From Alligator mississippiensis (taxonomy: Eukaryota; Chordata; Crocodylia; Alligatoridae), in the NCBI RefSeq assembly GCF_030867095.1, contig NC_081828.1:213224978-213288977 (forward strand): a stretch of DNA of 64,000 bases, read 5' to 3'. Below, one piece after another: positions 45,866 through 56,357 of the stretch. The first letter of the stretch is position 1. Every line of letters begins with the position of its first letter. A program made the translations under genes and the position numbers. The notes under the pieces were generated by a model. It searched no databases, was not told the DNA's origin, and saw nothing but the letters and a program-made list of their open reading frames with translations.

Positions 45866-46264
45866 TGCTGGGGCGTGCAGGAGGCTGATCATGGCTCTGC
45901 CCCAGCTCCGACTCACAGTGGCACCCCTGCAAAATCCCAGCCATGTGACCTGCCAGCATGGCTTGAGCCAGACCCCATGGAGACCCTGGCTCCGTGCTGT
46001 CACTCCTGGGGTCTCCATGGAGGCTGGCTGGAGTGACGTGAGCAGGGGCTGCTGGGAAATGGAGTCTGGCTGCCGGCCAGATCTGCCATTTTACCCACCC
46101 CTGGATTAATACCACTTCCCGTGAACAGTGACTCTTCACTGGTATGATCCCACAACACACCTGGACAGCAGCACAGTGACTTGCACAACCTCTGGAACAA
46201 GCAGCATCACAGACAAAGCTGGAAGTGCTCCAGTTGAAACAGGGAGCAGTCTAGTGTGGCCACA
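45866..46264. other. Unassigned non-coding sequence
   Basis: No gene or bounded repeat recognised. The stretch around 45880-46080 is GC-richer. Confidence 0.35.
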
Positions 46265-46510
46265 GTGGAAGTGTCTACACATGCTTTTATGCACACCTAA
46301 ACTTAATGTGCATTTCCCTAATGTGCATTAAGGCATTTTAGGTGCATGTCTACACATGTGCACGCTAAGGCTCATTAACGCAGTGTGCGGACTGATTTGG
46401 GACTATTGTGCATTTTTACGGCGCATAAAAGGTGCACATGTAGACCCGCGACCCTAGTGCACCTTAAAAATGGCTAACGCGCCTTAAATTGGCATGTGTC
46501 CATGCTTCCA
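46265..46510. mobile_element. Foldback-type MITE rich in tgtctacacatg words
   Basis: 'gtctacacatg' occurs at about 46274 and 46348 and its reverse form 'cacatgtagac' at about 46436. Words such as taatgtgcat and atgcacac pair with each other across the block, so much of it can fold. It differs from the foldback family at 28942 and 48534. Exact ends and a duplication were not found. Confidence 0.5.
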
Positions 46511-47094
46511 GTACGGTATAGCTCTGTGCATGCAGCCTCCTGAAAAAGGAGCACGGCCGTGTTAGCCCAGTGCCTTATTTTGGTGCCTCAATTAGTTGAC
46601 AGTCTCTTGAAAGGTAGCCGGACTGCAGGTCATCTGAACACACTCCTACACACTTTGGTTTGGGGCTTTTTTTTTCTTGAGCACATATTCTCCTCTTGTT
46701 TCCTCAGCAGCAGACAAAGCAAAGGTAACAGCAACCGGGGAGCTGAGGCAAAATGAGGACAAGGGACAGGAGAGGGAATGCAAAATAACAGACAGGATCA
46801 AAGCTGCAACCCCAACAGATCAATTAGCCAAAAGGAGACAAAGCTGGCCAGAGAAGCAGCTCTCTAGGAGACACATTTGCCAAGATCTGGAGAGGTCTGT
46901 GCAGAGGTGGGTGCAGCATGTCTCTCTTCTTCCAGCAATGCCTTGCCTTGGGGGATACCTGAGACCAATTATGGCTTTTAACCATTTTTTCCATAGCCAA
47001 AGATAATGCTAAGGCATGAGTTGACTCAGCCTTGATATTCCTTGTTGCAATGCAATAGGCAAATTATTAAAAAAAAAAAAAAACACTGAGAGGA
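46511..47094. other. Mostly unassigned; short MITE piece near 46530-46590
   Basis: 'gcacggccgtgttagcccag' near 46551 matches the left edge of the repeat at 6620. A 13-14 base A run is at 47069-47082. No gene recognised. Confidence 0.4.
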
Positions 47095-47365
47095 AGTGAC
47101 CTTCTCCAGGCACTAGACTGGGACCCAGGTGTTCTGGGATCAACTTCGGTTTCTGCCACACGCTTCTTGGGGAGCCCTAGGGAAGGTTATATAAAGTCTC
47201 TGCACTTCAATTCTCCAGCTCTCACAGGGAAACGGAGATGTTTCCTTTATCTGCTGTATCAATTGAGGCTGCAAACCCTTTGAAACATGGGTTCCTTCAC
47301 TATGAGTTTGGACAGAGCCTAACATCATAGGGCCCTGGATGCTTTAAGGTGCTATCATTTGAAAA
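47095..47365 (+). repeat. MIR-like SINE, nearly full length
   Basis: The order is 'actgggacccaggtgttctg', 'tttctgccacacgcttcttg', 'cactatgagtttggacagag', 'gcctaacatcatagggccc', 'taaggtgctatca'. It follows a CORE-SINE from its core to its LINE-derived tail, as in other amniotes. The tRNA-like head is poorly preserved. Confidence 0.65.
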
Positions 47366-48533
47366 ATAGCTCCCACTACATATTTCTTGTGCTCGTATTC
47401 TATTTCCATGCCCCACGTCAAGTCCCCAGGCATTCATAATAGTCCAGCCTCAACTGAAAAGCTCTGCAGAGCATCAGAGTCTGATTCCTGCTCTGGGGAG
47501 GGTGGTTTATATGGCTTGGGCTGCTTGAAGGAGACCTGCAGGGTCAAAGCTAAATAACAGTGTGGACATTATTACTGTGGCTGACTTCAGGGACTGGGTG
47601 GAGGACCTCCAGAACTAAGAGTATGAGACACTACAGTGTGTGCTAAGGAGCACAGACTATAGCTAGGGTTTATAACAGGTACCCATCCTCCCCAGGCAGG
47701 CCCTAATGCACACATATGCACTCACCAGTGAGTTACACAAGCCTTTGCAAGGCATGACTCGCGTCTTGACTACAGGCCTGATCCAAAGTCCTTCAAAGTC
47801 AATGGAAAGACTCCCACAGACTTCACCGCTGACCTTTCTGAAATAGGTACCTCACGCCCTGTTGCCAGCTGGCTAACTTTTAACAAGGACTACTTGTTAC
47901 TCTGCACAACAATCCAACTGACACCAAGCAATGAGCAGGGCTAAGTAGGAATTGCCTGATTTATGTGATCATCTTTGGGTTGAAGCCCTCCAAGGAGACT
48001 CTACCGATGAATTATTATTCACAGTGGTAACTCTTACATTACTTTTATGGCTTGTTATTTCAGTGCTTGGCAGCTCCCCTTGCCAATACATAAATGATTG
48101 CTGTGCAGCTAACTGACTCATTACTGATTAGGCCAGCAATAATTGCTCCTGTCTCAATTACAAGTGCACTCCCTGGAGAACAACCTGATGGCCCAAGTTT
48201 CTAAGCAGGACACAAAAGGTCGTGTATGCATCACTTGCACCATGTCGGAGCAGCAGAGAGACAGAGCCCACATTTGTTCTGAAAGACAGGAAGGTAGGAC
48301 CAAACCCTAATCCACTTATCAGCACTTACGTGAGGATAAGTGTTTAAGTTCGATCTAATTCCACCCTGCTTGAGTCAGCAAAAAAACTTGTAATGCATGT
48401 TTTTGTAACATGCCATCAGCTTAGCCTGAAGAGTCACCAAAACCGGCAAGAAGGAGGAGGACACACACACCTTTTGTGTTAGCTTCTCCTTACATGCACG
48501 ACAAGCAGTTAAGGCAGGGTGGCTCCCTAGGGC
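47366..48533. other. Mostly unassigned; reptile repeat near 47765-47830
   Basis: 'ctgatccaaagtccttcaaa' followed by 'gtcaatggaaagactccca' at 47780-47818 is a motif common in reptile repeats. No gene recognised. Confidence 0.4.
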
Positions 48534-48830
48534 ACCTATACATGTGACGGTGCTCTGCCCCAATGCATGCTAATTAGCACCATTAATAGTCTGCTGCAAG
48601 TCTGCTGGAGCATGCTAATTAGTGCACCCCAGCAGCCTTCACGTAACATGTATTCAGTGTTCTTGCATTTCAAAATGGCGGCAGGGGTGCTTTAACTAAA
48701 GCTTGTCCAACGAGCTTTAATTAAATCGCCCCTGCTGACATTTTGAAGCACAGGAGGCTGAATACACATGAAGCTATGGGTGCTTTAATTAAAGTGGCTC
48801 TCAGAGCTGCTCTAAAACCAAGCCAAAACC
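48534..48830. mobile_element. Foldback MITE, copy 2
   Basis: It begins ggcacctatacatgtgac, like the inner part of the right end of copy 1 at 28942-29291. The centre is palindromic: ggggtgctttaactaaagc faces gagctttaattaaatcgccc around 48700. Flanking words (catttcaaaatggc and gacattttgaagc; attcagtgttc and ggctgaatacac) also face each other. The right end is missing or decayed. Confidence 0.65.
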
Positions 48831-49667
48831 AAGTGAGGTAGGCCTGAAGGGTGGGCACTGCCCTTCCACAGGGCCAGAAACAGGCCCAGGGAGGTCCATG
48901 TTTCACCCTGTGAGAAGTATGGATTTTGGTGGGTGCTACCTTTTATTGCACCAATGGCATACTTGGCATAGACCTGCTTTACCCTGTGTAATTCTTTTAA
49001 ATCCTACCATTTGTTTGCTAGGGAGACAGGGAGGTGGAACGGATTTTGGGAAAGGACACCCGCCCACAATATAACTCCAATCTCAGCCAGTGTGGAAGGA
49101 AGGGCTGGACTTGGGGTGAATGTCAGGGAAGCAGAGAGTGCATTCCCCTGAGAGAGGGGAGAGGGGGAGGAAGGAGTTTAGCGTATCTGCTTTCTGTTTT
49201 CCAGTTATTCTGTTCTCCTGTTATAAGGCACCCGTGGCCTTTGTTGGGAAATCAATGGAATGAATAAAGATAAGTAAATTAAAAAAAACCATGCTGTAAA
49301 CTCTCTCCTGGAGTTCACTGCTAGGTCATGGAAAATGAGAGTAAGGAAAAAGTTGACTATACAGGTTGGTGACTACAGCACTCGCCCACAGGGAGGAAGA
49401 ACCAGGCTGCAAGGTCCTGCTCCATTGGATATTTAATTATTTCTACATGGAGGAATAGCTAGAGAGTGGGGAAGACTGACATCTAACAGTCCTGGCATTC
49501 CCAGGAGCCATTTGGGAAATGTAGGTTGAAGCCCCTACTCCAGACCGGACAGAATAGACGCTTGAAACAATATTTCATAACTTCAAAACAAGTGCCCCAG
49601 GTATGTTGGGGAATGCACTCACACCAGCCACCCCAAGGTAGCCTTGACCCCAGCTGCCTTCTACGCA
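48831..49667. other. Unassigned non-coding sequence
   Basis: 'ggtgggtgctaccttttatt' near 48929 may be a MITE arm fragment. No gene recognised. Confidence 0.35.
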
Positions 49668-49765
49668 GGGTTGCCAACCCAAGAAATTGCCTTTTTTTAC
49701 TGACAACCTGCAAACTTTTTTTTTTTAATGACAACTTGCAAACTTTTTTACTGACTTGTTTATAT
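49668..49765 (+). repeat. Partial hAT-like end with internal tandem units
   Basis: cagggttgccaaccc (about 49667) looks like a hAT terminus. It is followed by ~2.5 units of 'actgacaacctgcaaactttt' separated by T runs (about 49700-49765). No right terminus was found, so the element is partial or the resemblance is chance. Confidence 0.45.
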
Positions 49766-50911
49766 AAAGACTGCAAAGTACAAAAATAAGCACATTTGTG
49801 TAGTTCATAGGCACAAAAACACTTTAATCCCCTTCCCAACACCCCCAGAATCCAGGGACTTTTTAAAAATCCCAGTATCATTAAATATAGAGCTGTCGTA
49901 GCAACAAAAAGCCTGATCCACCCCTCCCAGCTACTGCTGCAAACCTCTCCAGGCAGGAGACTGAAGGAAGGCAGTGGAAGGTGTAGGGGTGCGCCCATGC
50001 CACATGGTGAACAGAAGGGAGGGGGAATTCAAGTGCAAGATGAGAACAATCCAAGTCACTGGAAACTTTGCTGCTGTGCAAGGCCCCATCTGAAACCAAT
50101 ACAGGAACACCTGGTTTGAAAATCCCCTTGGGGCTTGGCATAAGCAAAAGCTCGGTGCAGTTCATGGGGTTGGGGTCTGAGGGGTTGTTCACATGCTCAT
50201 CAGGAGAAACTTAAGCACCTACAAGATGAGCAGATCTGTGACCGTCAGTATATATGAAATGTGGCCAGTGGCCAGGTGGGTACACGAGGCCAAGTGTAGA
50301 CACTATGCACTTACCAAGCCCAGTTGCATGCATTCGAACACTCCTCGCTGTTCCTCACAGACTGCAGGGTCTCCCAGGCAGTTATTGGGAATGCCGTGGG
50401 AAGTGGCTTTCAGCTTTTCCCACTGCAGCTGTTCTTCTTTGTAGAAATAATTAATTAGAAATGAGTCAGAGCCAAGGAAACCCGCCCCCCCCCAATCCCC
50501 TCCTCAGCTAATTAACTTACTCAGTATTGTGCAGGCACAGCTTTGGGTTCAGAAGGAAGCCCAAGGCATACCTGAGGGCACTACTGCCAGGTTACGCTTG
50601 CTATAGAAAACTGACTTAATTCTTTGCACAGATTTAATCCTTGGTGGGCAAACACTCTGTCACTGATGTTCAGATGCTTGCCACCCACATGCATTCAACC
50701 CAATAACAGGCTCTTAGATGAAATCCATGTTTTCCACAGTATTGGAGAAAGGGTTTGGAAGGAGCCTGGTTGCTGATTCTTTACTGTGTAGGCTGCCCAA
50801 CCTCGTACTTTAAAATTAAAACTAGAAATACACCTGGTGTTTCAGAGCCAGGCAGAATGCTCTCTGCCCCACTGCTCACAGTGACCTAGGAGGACTCCTC
50901 CCTCTAAGGCA
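49766..50911. other. Unassigned non-coding sequence
   Basis: No gene or bounded repeat recognised. Confidence 0.4.
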
Positions 50912-50919
50912 GTGGTTCT

Positions 50920-51325
50920 CAAACTTACTAGACTCAAGGCACCCCTCAGAAAATGCCAGCTCTTAGGTTTTCCCTCGTTTTTTTGATTAAAAGAAAATAC
51001 TAGAGCAATTCCTCTGTTGCAACAGGCTCTGAAAGGGCTTGAGTCAGAATGCTTTCGACGGTATGGATTCTACTTGAAATCTCTGCATTTATCTTGTGAA
51101 TCATAGAAAACGAGGGTTGGAAGTCGCATCTAGTCCAACCCCCTGCTCAAAGCAGGACCATCCCCAACTAGATCCCAGCCAGGGCTTTGTCTACCCAGGT
51201 CTAAAAATCCTCCAAAGATGGAGGTTAGCACCTAACAGTGCTAACATGGTATGGCACCCTGTGGCAACCTTGAAAGCAGCTCAAGGCACCCCACGGTGCT
51301 GCAGCACTATGGTTGAGAATCACTG
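50920..51325 (+). mobile_element. hAT MITE family A, copy 2, containing a CR1 piece
   Basis: The ends are cagtggttctcaaac and, reverse complemented, cagtgattctcaacc. The flanking 8-mers are ctctaagg (50912-50919) and ctgtaaga (51326-51333), 6 of 8 alike. Family words 'aatactagagcaa' and 'cacctaacagtgctaa' are present. Relative to copy 1 it is enlarged by a CR1 3' fragment at 51101-51224, so that CR1 inserted later. Confidence 0.85.
51101..51224 (-). mobile_element. CR1 3' fragment nested in hAT MITE
   Basis: 'tcatagaaaacgagggttgg', 'catctagtccaaccccctgc' and 'atcccagccagggctttgtc' are the antisense 3' end of a CR1. They separate two parts of the host MITE that are adjacent in the copy at 40869. 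Confidence 0.8.
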
Positions 51326-51333
51326 CTGTAAGA

Positions 51334-52186
51334 GCTGGAAGGCAGCCTCTCTGAATTTCAGTCCAAGCCTTAGGCTATAAACCTGGGAAACATTAGAAAT
51401 AGAACTGCTTGGACTTATTCTCCTCCAGCTAGTCCATCATTATGAACTTTTATTACTAGGAATTAATACTTTGCAGGTCCAGCAGGTGACACTGCCTTGC
51501 ACTGATGTCAGTGAAGCAAGAGTTCATCCCTAGGGTCTTTCATTTGAGCACCTTAAAGTCTCCAAATGGGAGCATCAGAAGCCAGTGTCGATAGTTAGCA
51601 CAGCCCTGCACTAAAACCCCTGCTCTGTTCATCCAAGAGAAAACCGGAAGGAAAAGATGCCACAATTATTTTGGTTTTGACACACAGGCTCAGCATAGCA
51701 GGGTAAGTGCCCTTTTCTTCCTGGACTGATCCTCTTATGGTCTCCAGCTGTTTTAGCTGCCTTTGCAAACCCCAAAACAAAATCTATCACAGAAATCTTA
51801 TAGCTCATGTTAGCAAATGAAAAAAATATAGAGAGATAAATTGCTGACTGGCCATGTCAGCAAATCCCCCTTGGCTGAAGCCCAGTGTTAGCTTATATAT
51901 TGGTGTCCTCTAGCGGTTGTAATAGAGATCTGCAGGTAAGCAGAGGCAACCAGGACAGGGTATTTTGAGAACTCTCTTCACGCTGGCCATCTCTATCCCA
52001 GGAGAAAGGTGTAATTTAGATATGGGAAAATCCCAGTTAAAAATGGAGGCAATCTGTAATATTAAAAATGCTTCTTTGATCTTAGCAGAGCCATCCATAG
52101 AATGAACAGGGCGCTCAACACAGTGGAGCCTGTCAGCTTAGAAAGAGATGCCGCGCATCAGCTGCTTTGGGGGACATCCTCGCACA
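51334..52186. other. Unassigned non-coding sequence
   Basis: No gene or bounded repeat recognised. Confidence 0.4.
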
Positions 52187-52667
52187 GCTGATCTGCTTCA
52201 CTGGGCAAAACACGGTCACCCACTGCCCTGCCCATTAATCTTGAGGCACAATAGGAAACACCCCCCCGGCAATTTCTGGGGGTTGCAGTGATTGCAGGGG
52301 GTGCCTCTCTGCAAACAGGGAACCCAAGCGTTCCCCACTTCCAGAGACGCACCCTGGAGATCCTGGGGGCACATCCCTGGAAGCAGGATGCTCGGGTGTG
52401 GTCCACGGGCTGGGGAGCACCAATTGGCTGAAATTTTGAAACTGCCTATTCATACCTTCAAGGACCAGCTGATTGGCAGTCCTAGCCTTTGGACTACACC
52501 ATAGCATACCAAGCTTTCTCCACTTTTGGAGACGTGCCCCAGAGGTTGCCAGGGGCACATATTTGGCAGCGAGGAAATCCAGCCTGGCTTAATCCTGCAC
52601 AGGAATTCCTGGGGCATGCAGGACTGGACCCCTCAGGCCCTGGGATGCCTGCCCAGGGCAGCAGGTG
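52187..52667 (+). repeat. Unclassified repeat, longer copy with internal direct repeat
   Basis: The two ends match 41403-41545. The additional ~370 bases between them hold two related ~59-base segments in direct orientation (52322-52380 and 52508-52567), sharing the pattern 'ccacttt..gagacg...cc' and 'gggcacat...tgg'. The right edge has the donor-like word caggtgagt (52662-52670), but no exon is recognisable. Confidence 0.55.
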
Positions 52668-53560
52668 AGTGTGGGCCCCTCCAACTGCCCGACTTTCCTG
52701 CCATAAAACAAAAAGAAGTCCATCACAAGAAAGCAGAATTTATTATTACCTACTGTCATGGCCACGTTGCAGTGTGACAAAAAGTTTGTTTGTTTGTTTG
52801 GTGTAACCTCCCGTGCCTCTCCCGAACGTCATGTGTTTGGGTTCTTCACGAACCTCGCCGTGGCTTCTTGGGCTGCACGGCCAGGCTACTGGGAGTGACC
52901 TTGGGCCAGATCCCCAGGGGTCTCACCTGCCGCGTCTTTGATGATAAGGAGTTTCCAATCGGGAGGACGATGTCTGGTCCTGCCCTCCTGGTACTTTCCC
53001 TTGGCCGTCCTCGCGACTGTCTCTTCTTGGGGCTCCACTTGCCCTACACCCCGCCTAACTCCAACCATAATGTTGCCTGCCAGGGCCAAGGCTCAGGCCC
53101 CACCCCAGCACTCGTTTCCTTGGGGGCTGCAGTTATTGGCCACTGGTGAAGCAAATACCGAGCGCTCTCCACGGCCCCTCTTTGCGCTTTGGCTTACGTG
53201 GAACTGGGCTCGAGCTGGGCTCCCGCATCCCTTGATGTGTCGTTGACCCCCCCCCCCCCCCGAGTTCGGTACCTGCTGTCGGTCATTCGGGTCAGGGTCC
53301 CACATCCTTGTTGCATTCATCGATGTCCCAGTCGCTGTGGCTACCAGCTTTGGTCCATGCCGGGTCCATCAGTGACTCCTTGGGCCCTCGCTGGCCCAGT
53401 GTTCCCTTTACACTCCCTTTCCGAGGGAGCCACCAAGCCTCCTCCTCCAGATCGTCCGGCTGCTTTGACCCCGCTGGGCTGGCTGGGGATGCTGTTTCCG
53501 GTCCCCCCAGCTTTCTTAGATGAGAAATATCTGGAAATGAGATATCAAAAACACAGCTGA
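52668..53560. other. GC- and CpG-rich island of unknown nature
   Basis: This differs from its AT-richer surroundings. From 52790 to 53560 one plus-strand frame has a single stop (about 53147-53149). The minus strand is also nearly open from 53320 to 52886, with a stop at about 53090-53092. The predicted proteins resemble nothing I know. A (gttt)n run at 52787-52802 sits at the left edge and could be the simple-repeat tail of a retroposon inserted in minus orientation. C15 is at 53247-53261. It may be part of an unclassified retroelement or a chance GC-rich open stretch; I cannot decide. Confidence 0.35.
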
Positions 53561-54552
53561 GTTCCTATATGGGAGGTTGCTGCACTGGGGAGAGTTTGAA
53601 GAGGACCCAAAGACCCATATTTCTGAGGGTGTTCAGTGGGTGCATGGCTTCGCAGAGACATTTTTCAGCTGTCTACATGAGTGCATAGTGGGATTTTCAC
53701 CAGCTAAGCAGGGTCAGGGCCTGACTGCCCTGAGGGACCTACTTGCTTATGACAAGTTTGGAATTGCCACGCGATGCCTAGCCACACCTTCAAGCACCAA
53801 AGATCCCCTCTAAAAATCTGGTCCCTAGCACAAAAACCACATCAAGAAATGGGATCCTGGCTCATAGTCACTTGGGTATTTCAGTCAAAATCTGCCTTCC
53901 CTTAGTCATCCTGCAAGTCCCAATGAACAAGATGCTCCTCTTTCTGCCACACCAGCATGTCACATTGCTCTGCGCTGTCACAAGATGCAAGGTCCTACAC
54001 CAGGCCAGCAAGATGGGGGGGATGGACTAAAGGAAATGTCTCAGGAAAGTTTGAAAAGTTTGAGGGGTGTAGGTTATAACCAGGTTAGTTTAAGGACATA
54101 GGCAGACAAGGTACTTTGGGTAAATCTAATATCGTTTATTAGACCAACTGAATAGTTGGAAAGATTTGAATAGTTGAAAAGTTTGGGGCAGAGATGAGCA
54201 CCAGTGTAACTAAGGCAGGGAGGGTGAGCAGGACACCATTCCCAGACACCAAATTATAAGGGGGCACAAAAATAGCAGGCACCACCGCTGGTCCAGCCAC
54301 TGCTGGTGCATGCACCACTGCAGAATGGCCCACATACACCTTTGGGGATGGGTTTGCACTGCCTGACAGATGCCCCTCTGAAGCACCGTTGCCAGCAGTG
54401 CTGACTGCAGTTACCAGTAGGAAAGCTTCCCTCAGGTCTGTAACAAGCCCACTCCTTACTGCACAATTTAGGGCCTTTACCCACAATAAGCTGCATGCAC
54501 AAAAATTCCTTTTCCTACCCCTAACCCCCTGTTTGGAGCCATCACTGGGACT
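53561..54552. other. Mostly unassigned; MITE arm near 54065-54170
   Basis: 'aaggtactttgggtaaatct' followed by 'aatatcgtttattagaccaa' (54109-54147) matches arms of the MITE type seen at 9121. No gene recognised. Confidence 0.4.
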
Positions 54553-54560
54553 CCATATGG

Positions 54561-54853
54561 CCATGATGATCAACCAGGGTGCCACAACATCCTGGAGTAC
54601 CTTGAGGTCCTTTCAAGGGTGCCATCTGGTGCCACACCATGTTAGCACTGTTAGGTATGCAAAAATGATTCACAAGATAAACCCTGACAGAAACTCATAG
54701 CGTTGGTCTTTCTGAGCTCTTCGCAATAGCAACACTGCTCTATTATTTTTCTCTGCGGTCACAAAAAATGAAAGCTAAGAGCTGGCATTTTCCAAGGGGT
54801 GCTGCAGGTCTACCCAGGGGTGCCTCATGTCTAAAAAAGGTGGAGACACACTG
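54561..54853 (-). mobile_element. hAT MITE family A, copy 3, inverted
   Basis: The left end catgatgatcaaccaggg corresponds to the right end of copy 1. The reverse complement of the right end, cagtgtgtctccacc, corresponds to the left end of copy 2. The flanking 8-mers are ccatatgg (54553-54560) and ccacgtgg (54854-54861), 6 of 8 alike. The interior has the family words in reverse: 'ttagcactgttaggt' and 'gagctggcattttcc'. Confidence 0.8.
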
Positions 54854-54861
54854 CCACGTGG

Positions 54862-55974
54862 CACAAAGGCCCAGGGATAGGAGCCACCAAGTGCTGGGAT
54901 GGGACATTTCTGGAAGCCATGAAGAGTGTCCTATTCCCATCACTGTGCAAGATGCACAGCCAGACGTTTCCCCTCACCCCTTGGCAATTTAGGAAACACG
55001 GATTGCTTGGATCTGATCCTGCAAGAGACCGCACCTTCCCCACACCAATACACACTGATTTTTCATCACACCAGTGGGAGCTATGGGCACTCAGCATCTC
55101 AAGGGATGGGACCTTGCGATTGCTTTGGTTCATTTTAATGCATGCATTTCATGGCTGAACTTTTTGCATAATGGCCTTTCATTGTTCCCTACTAAAGCCC
55201 TTGAAATAAAAGATTTCATATGTTAATTTATTTCCCCGTATAATGAAAGAATATATCTCAGCAGCACTCCATAGGCTTGCACCATGATATGCTGACTTCT
55301 GCTTTACATTTTAATAACCATTATTCCAACCCTTCTTTCTTTCCTGCTCCTTCTTACCTCCTCTTGTATAAAATACCATTTATTCCACTAAAGGGAATTA
55401 GATCAGGTCCTCTGTTCTGATGAGTTTATAGTATTAGTAGGAGCAGAAATCAAGGAATTTTCACTATTTTCTTTTTAAGACGGCCGTTTCAAATATCCCG
55501 AATTAGCGTTCCTCAAAGCATGAGTCTCTATACACATATATACATATGCATATAAAAATAATGGGACGCAGCTTCTTAAAAAAAGGGGGGGAAGTGGGTG
55601 CTTTGCAGTGTGGGAACGAAATCTGAAACACTGGGACAAGTGCAGGTGAGACTTCCAAAATTCACATTTTTCAACTGAAAACTCCCGTGAACTCAAGGTT
55701 TTCACCAGTATTGCATATGAACAGCCTTCCCTTCCTACAAAAGTCAAATCTAATAATAGACAAAAACCTTGCACAAGGCGTTTATTCATGGTCACCTTTT
55801 TTCAAAATCTGACTTATTTTGGGGGGACAGGGGGGGCACTTTGCTACCACAACTGCTTTGCTATCAATGCTATTTAATTAGAATCAACTTCTCTAGCTTC
55901 CTTAGGAGTTTTTGCTGAACTAAATTAAAAAGCCATCAGACAGCACTGCAGAAAGTAGCCATTAAATATTTATG
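54862..55974. other. Unassigned non-coding sequence
   Basis: No gene or bounded repeat recognised. Confidence 0.4.
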
Positions 55975-55982
55975 ATGTAGTC

Positions 55983-56349
55983 CGTGGGTGAAATCAATCT
56001 CCAGCCTGCAGACCAGGTCCAGCCTGTGGCCCTATCATCTGGCCTGTGGGGCTCCCCACAGGTTCAGAGACTTGGTAGTTGGGCAGCAGTGACACCACTC
56101 CCCTGCGGCCAAATCTCTGACCCACCGGGAGCTCCAGGCCCTGCACACTGGATTCAGCACACAATCCCAGCATGCAGGGCCAGGAGAGGCAGCACCGGGT
56201 GTGGGGGCCAGGAGGGGACAGTGTCAGACCCCCAGGACCCAATCAGCACATGGGAGAAGGGTGGAAGCAGTGCCAGGCTCCAATTGGGCTCACAAACAGG
56301 CCCTGTGCCACTCATCTGGCCCACGGGGCCAAAAGGTTGAGCACCACTG
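55983..56349. mobile_element. Non-autonomous hAT element
   Basis: The right end, reversed, is cagtggtgctcaacctttt; the left end cgtgggtgaaatcaatct is a decayed partner. The flanking 8-mers are atgtagtc (55975-55982) and gtccagtc (56350-56357), 5 of 8 alike. 'ggccctatcatctggcc' and 'cactcatctggcccac' near the ends are typical of this MITE group. Confidence 0.7.
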
Positions 56350-56357
56350 GTCCAGTC

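Noticed and set aside
52662-52670. Good splice-donor word caggtgagt
   Set aside because: It lies at the edge of a repeat that recurs at 41.4 kb. No coding exon or acceptor was seen in front of it.
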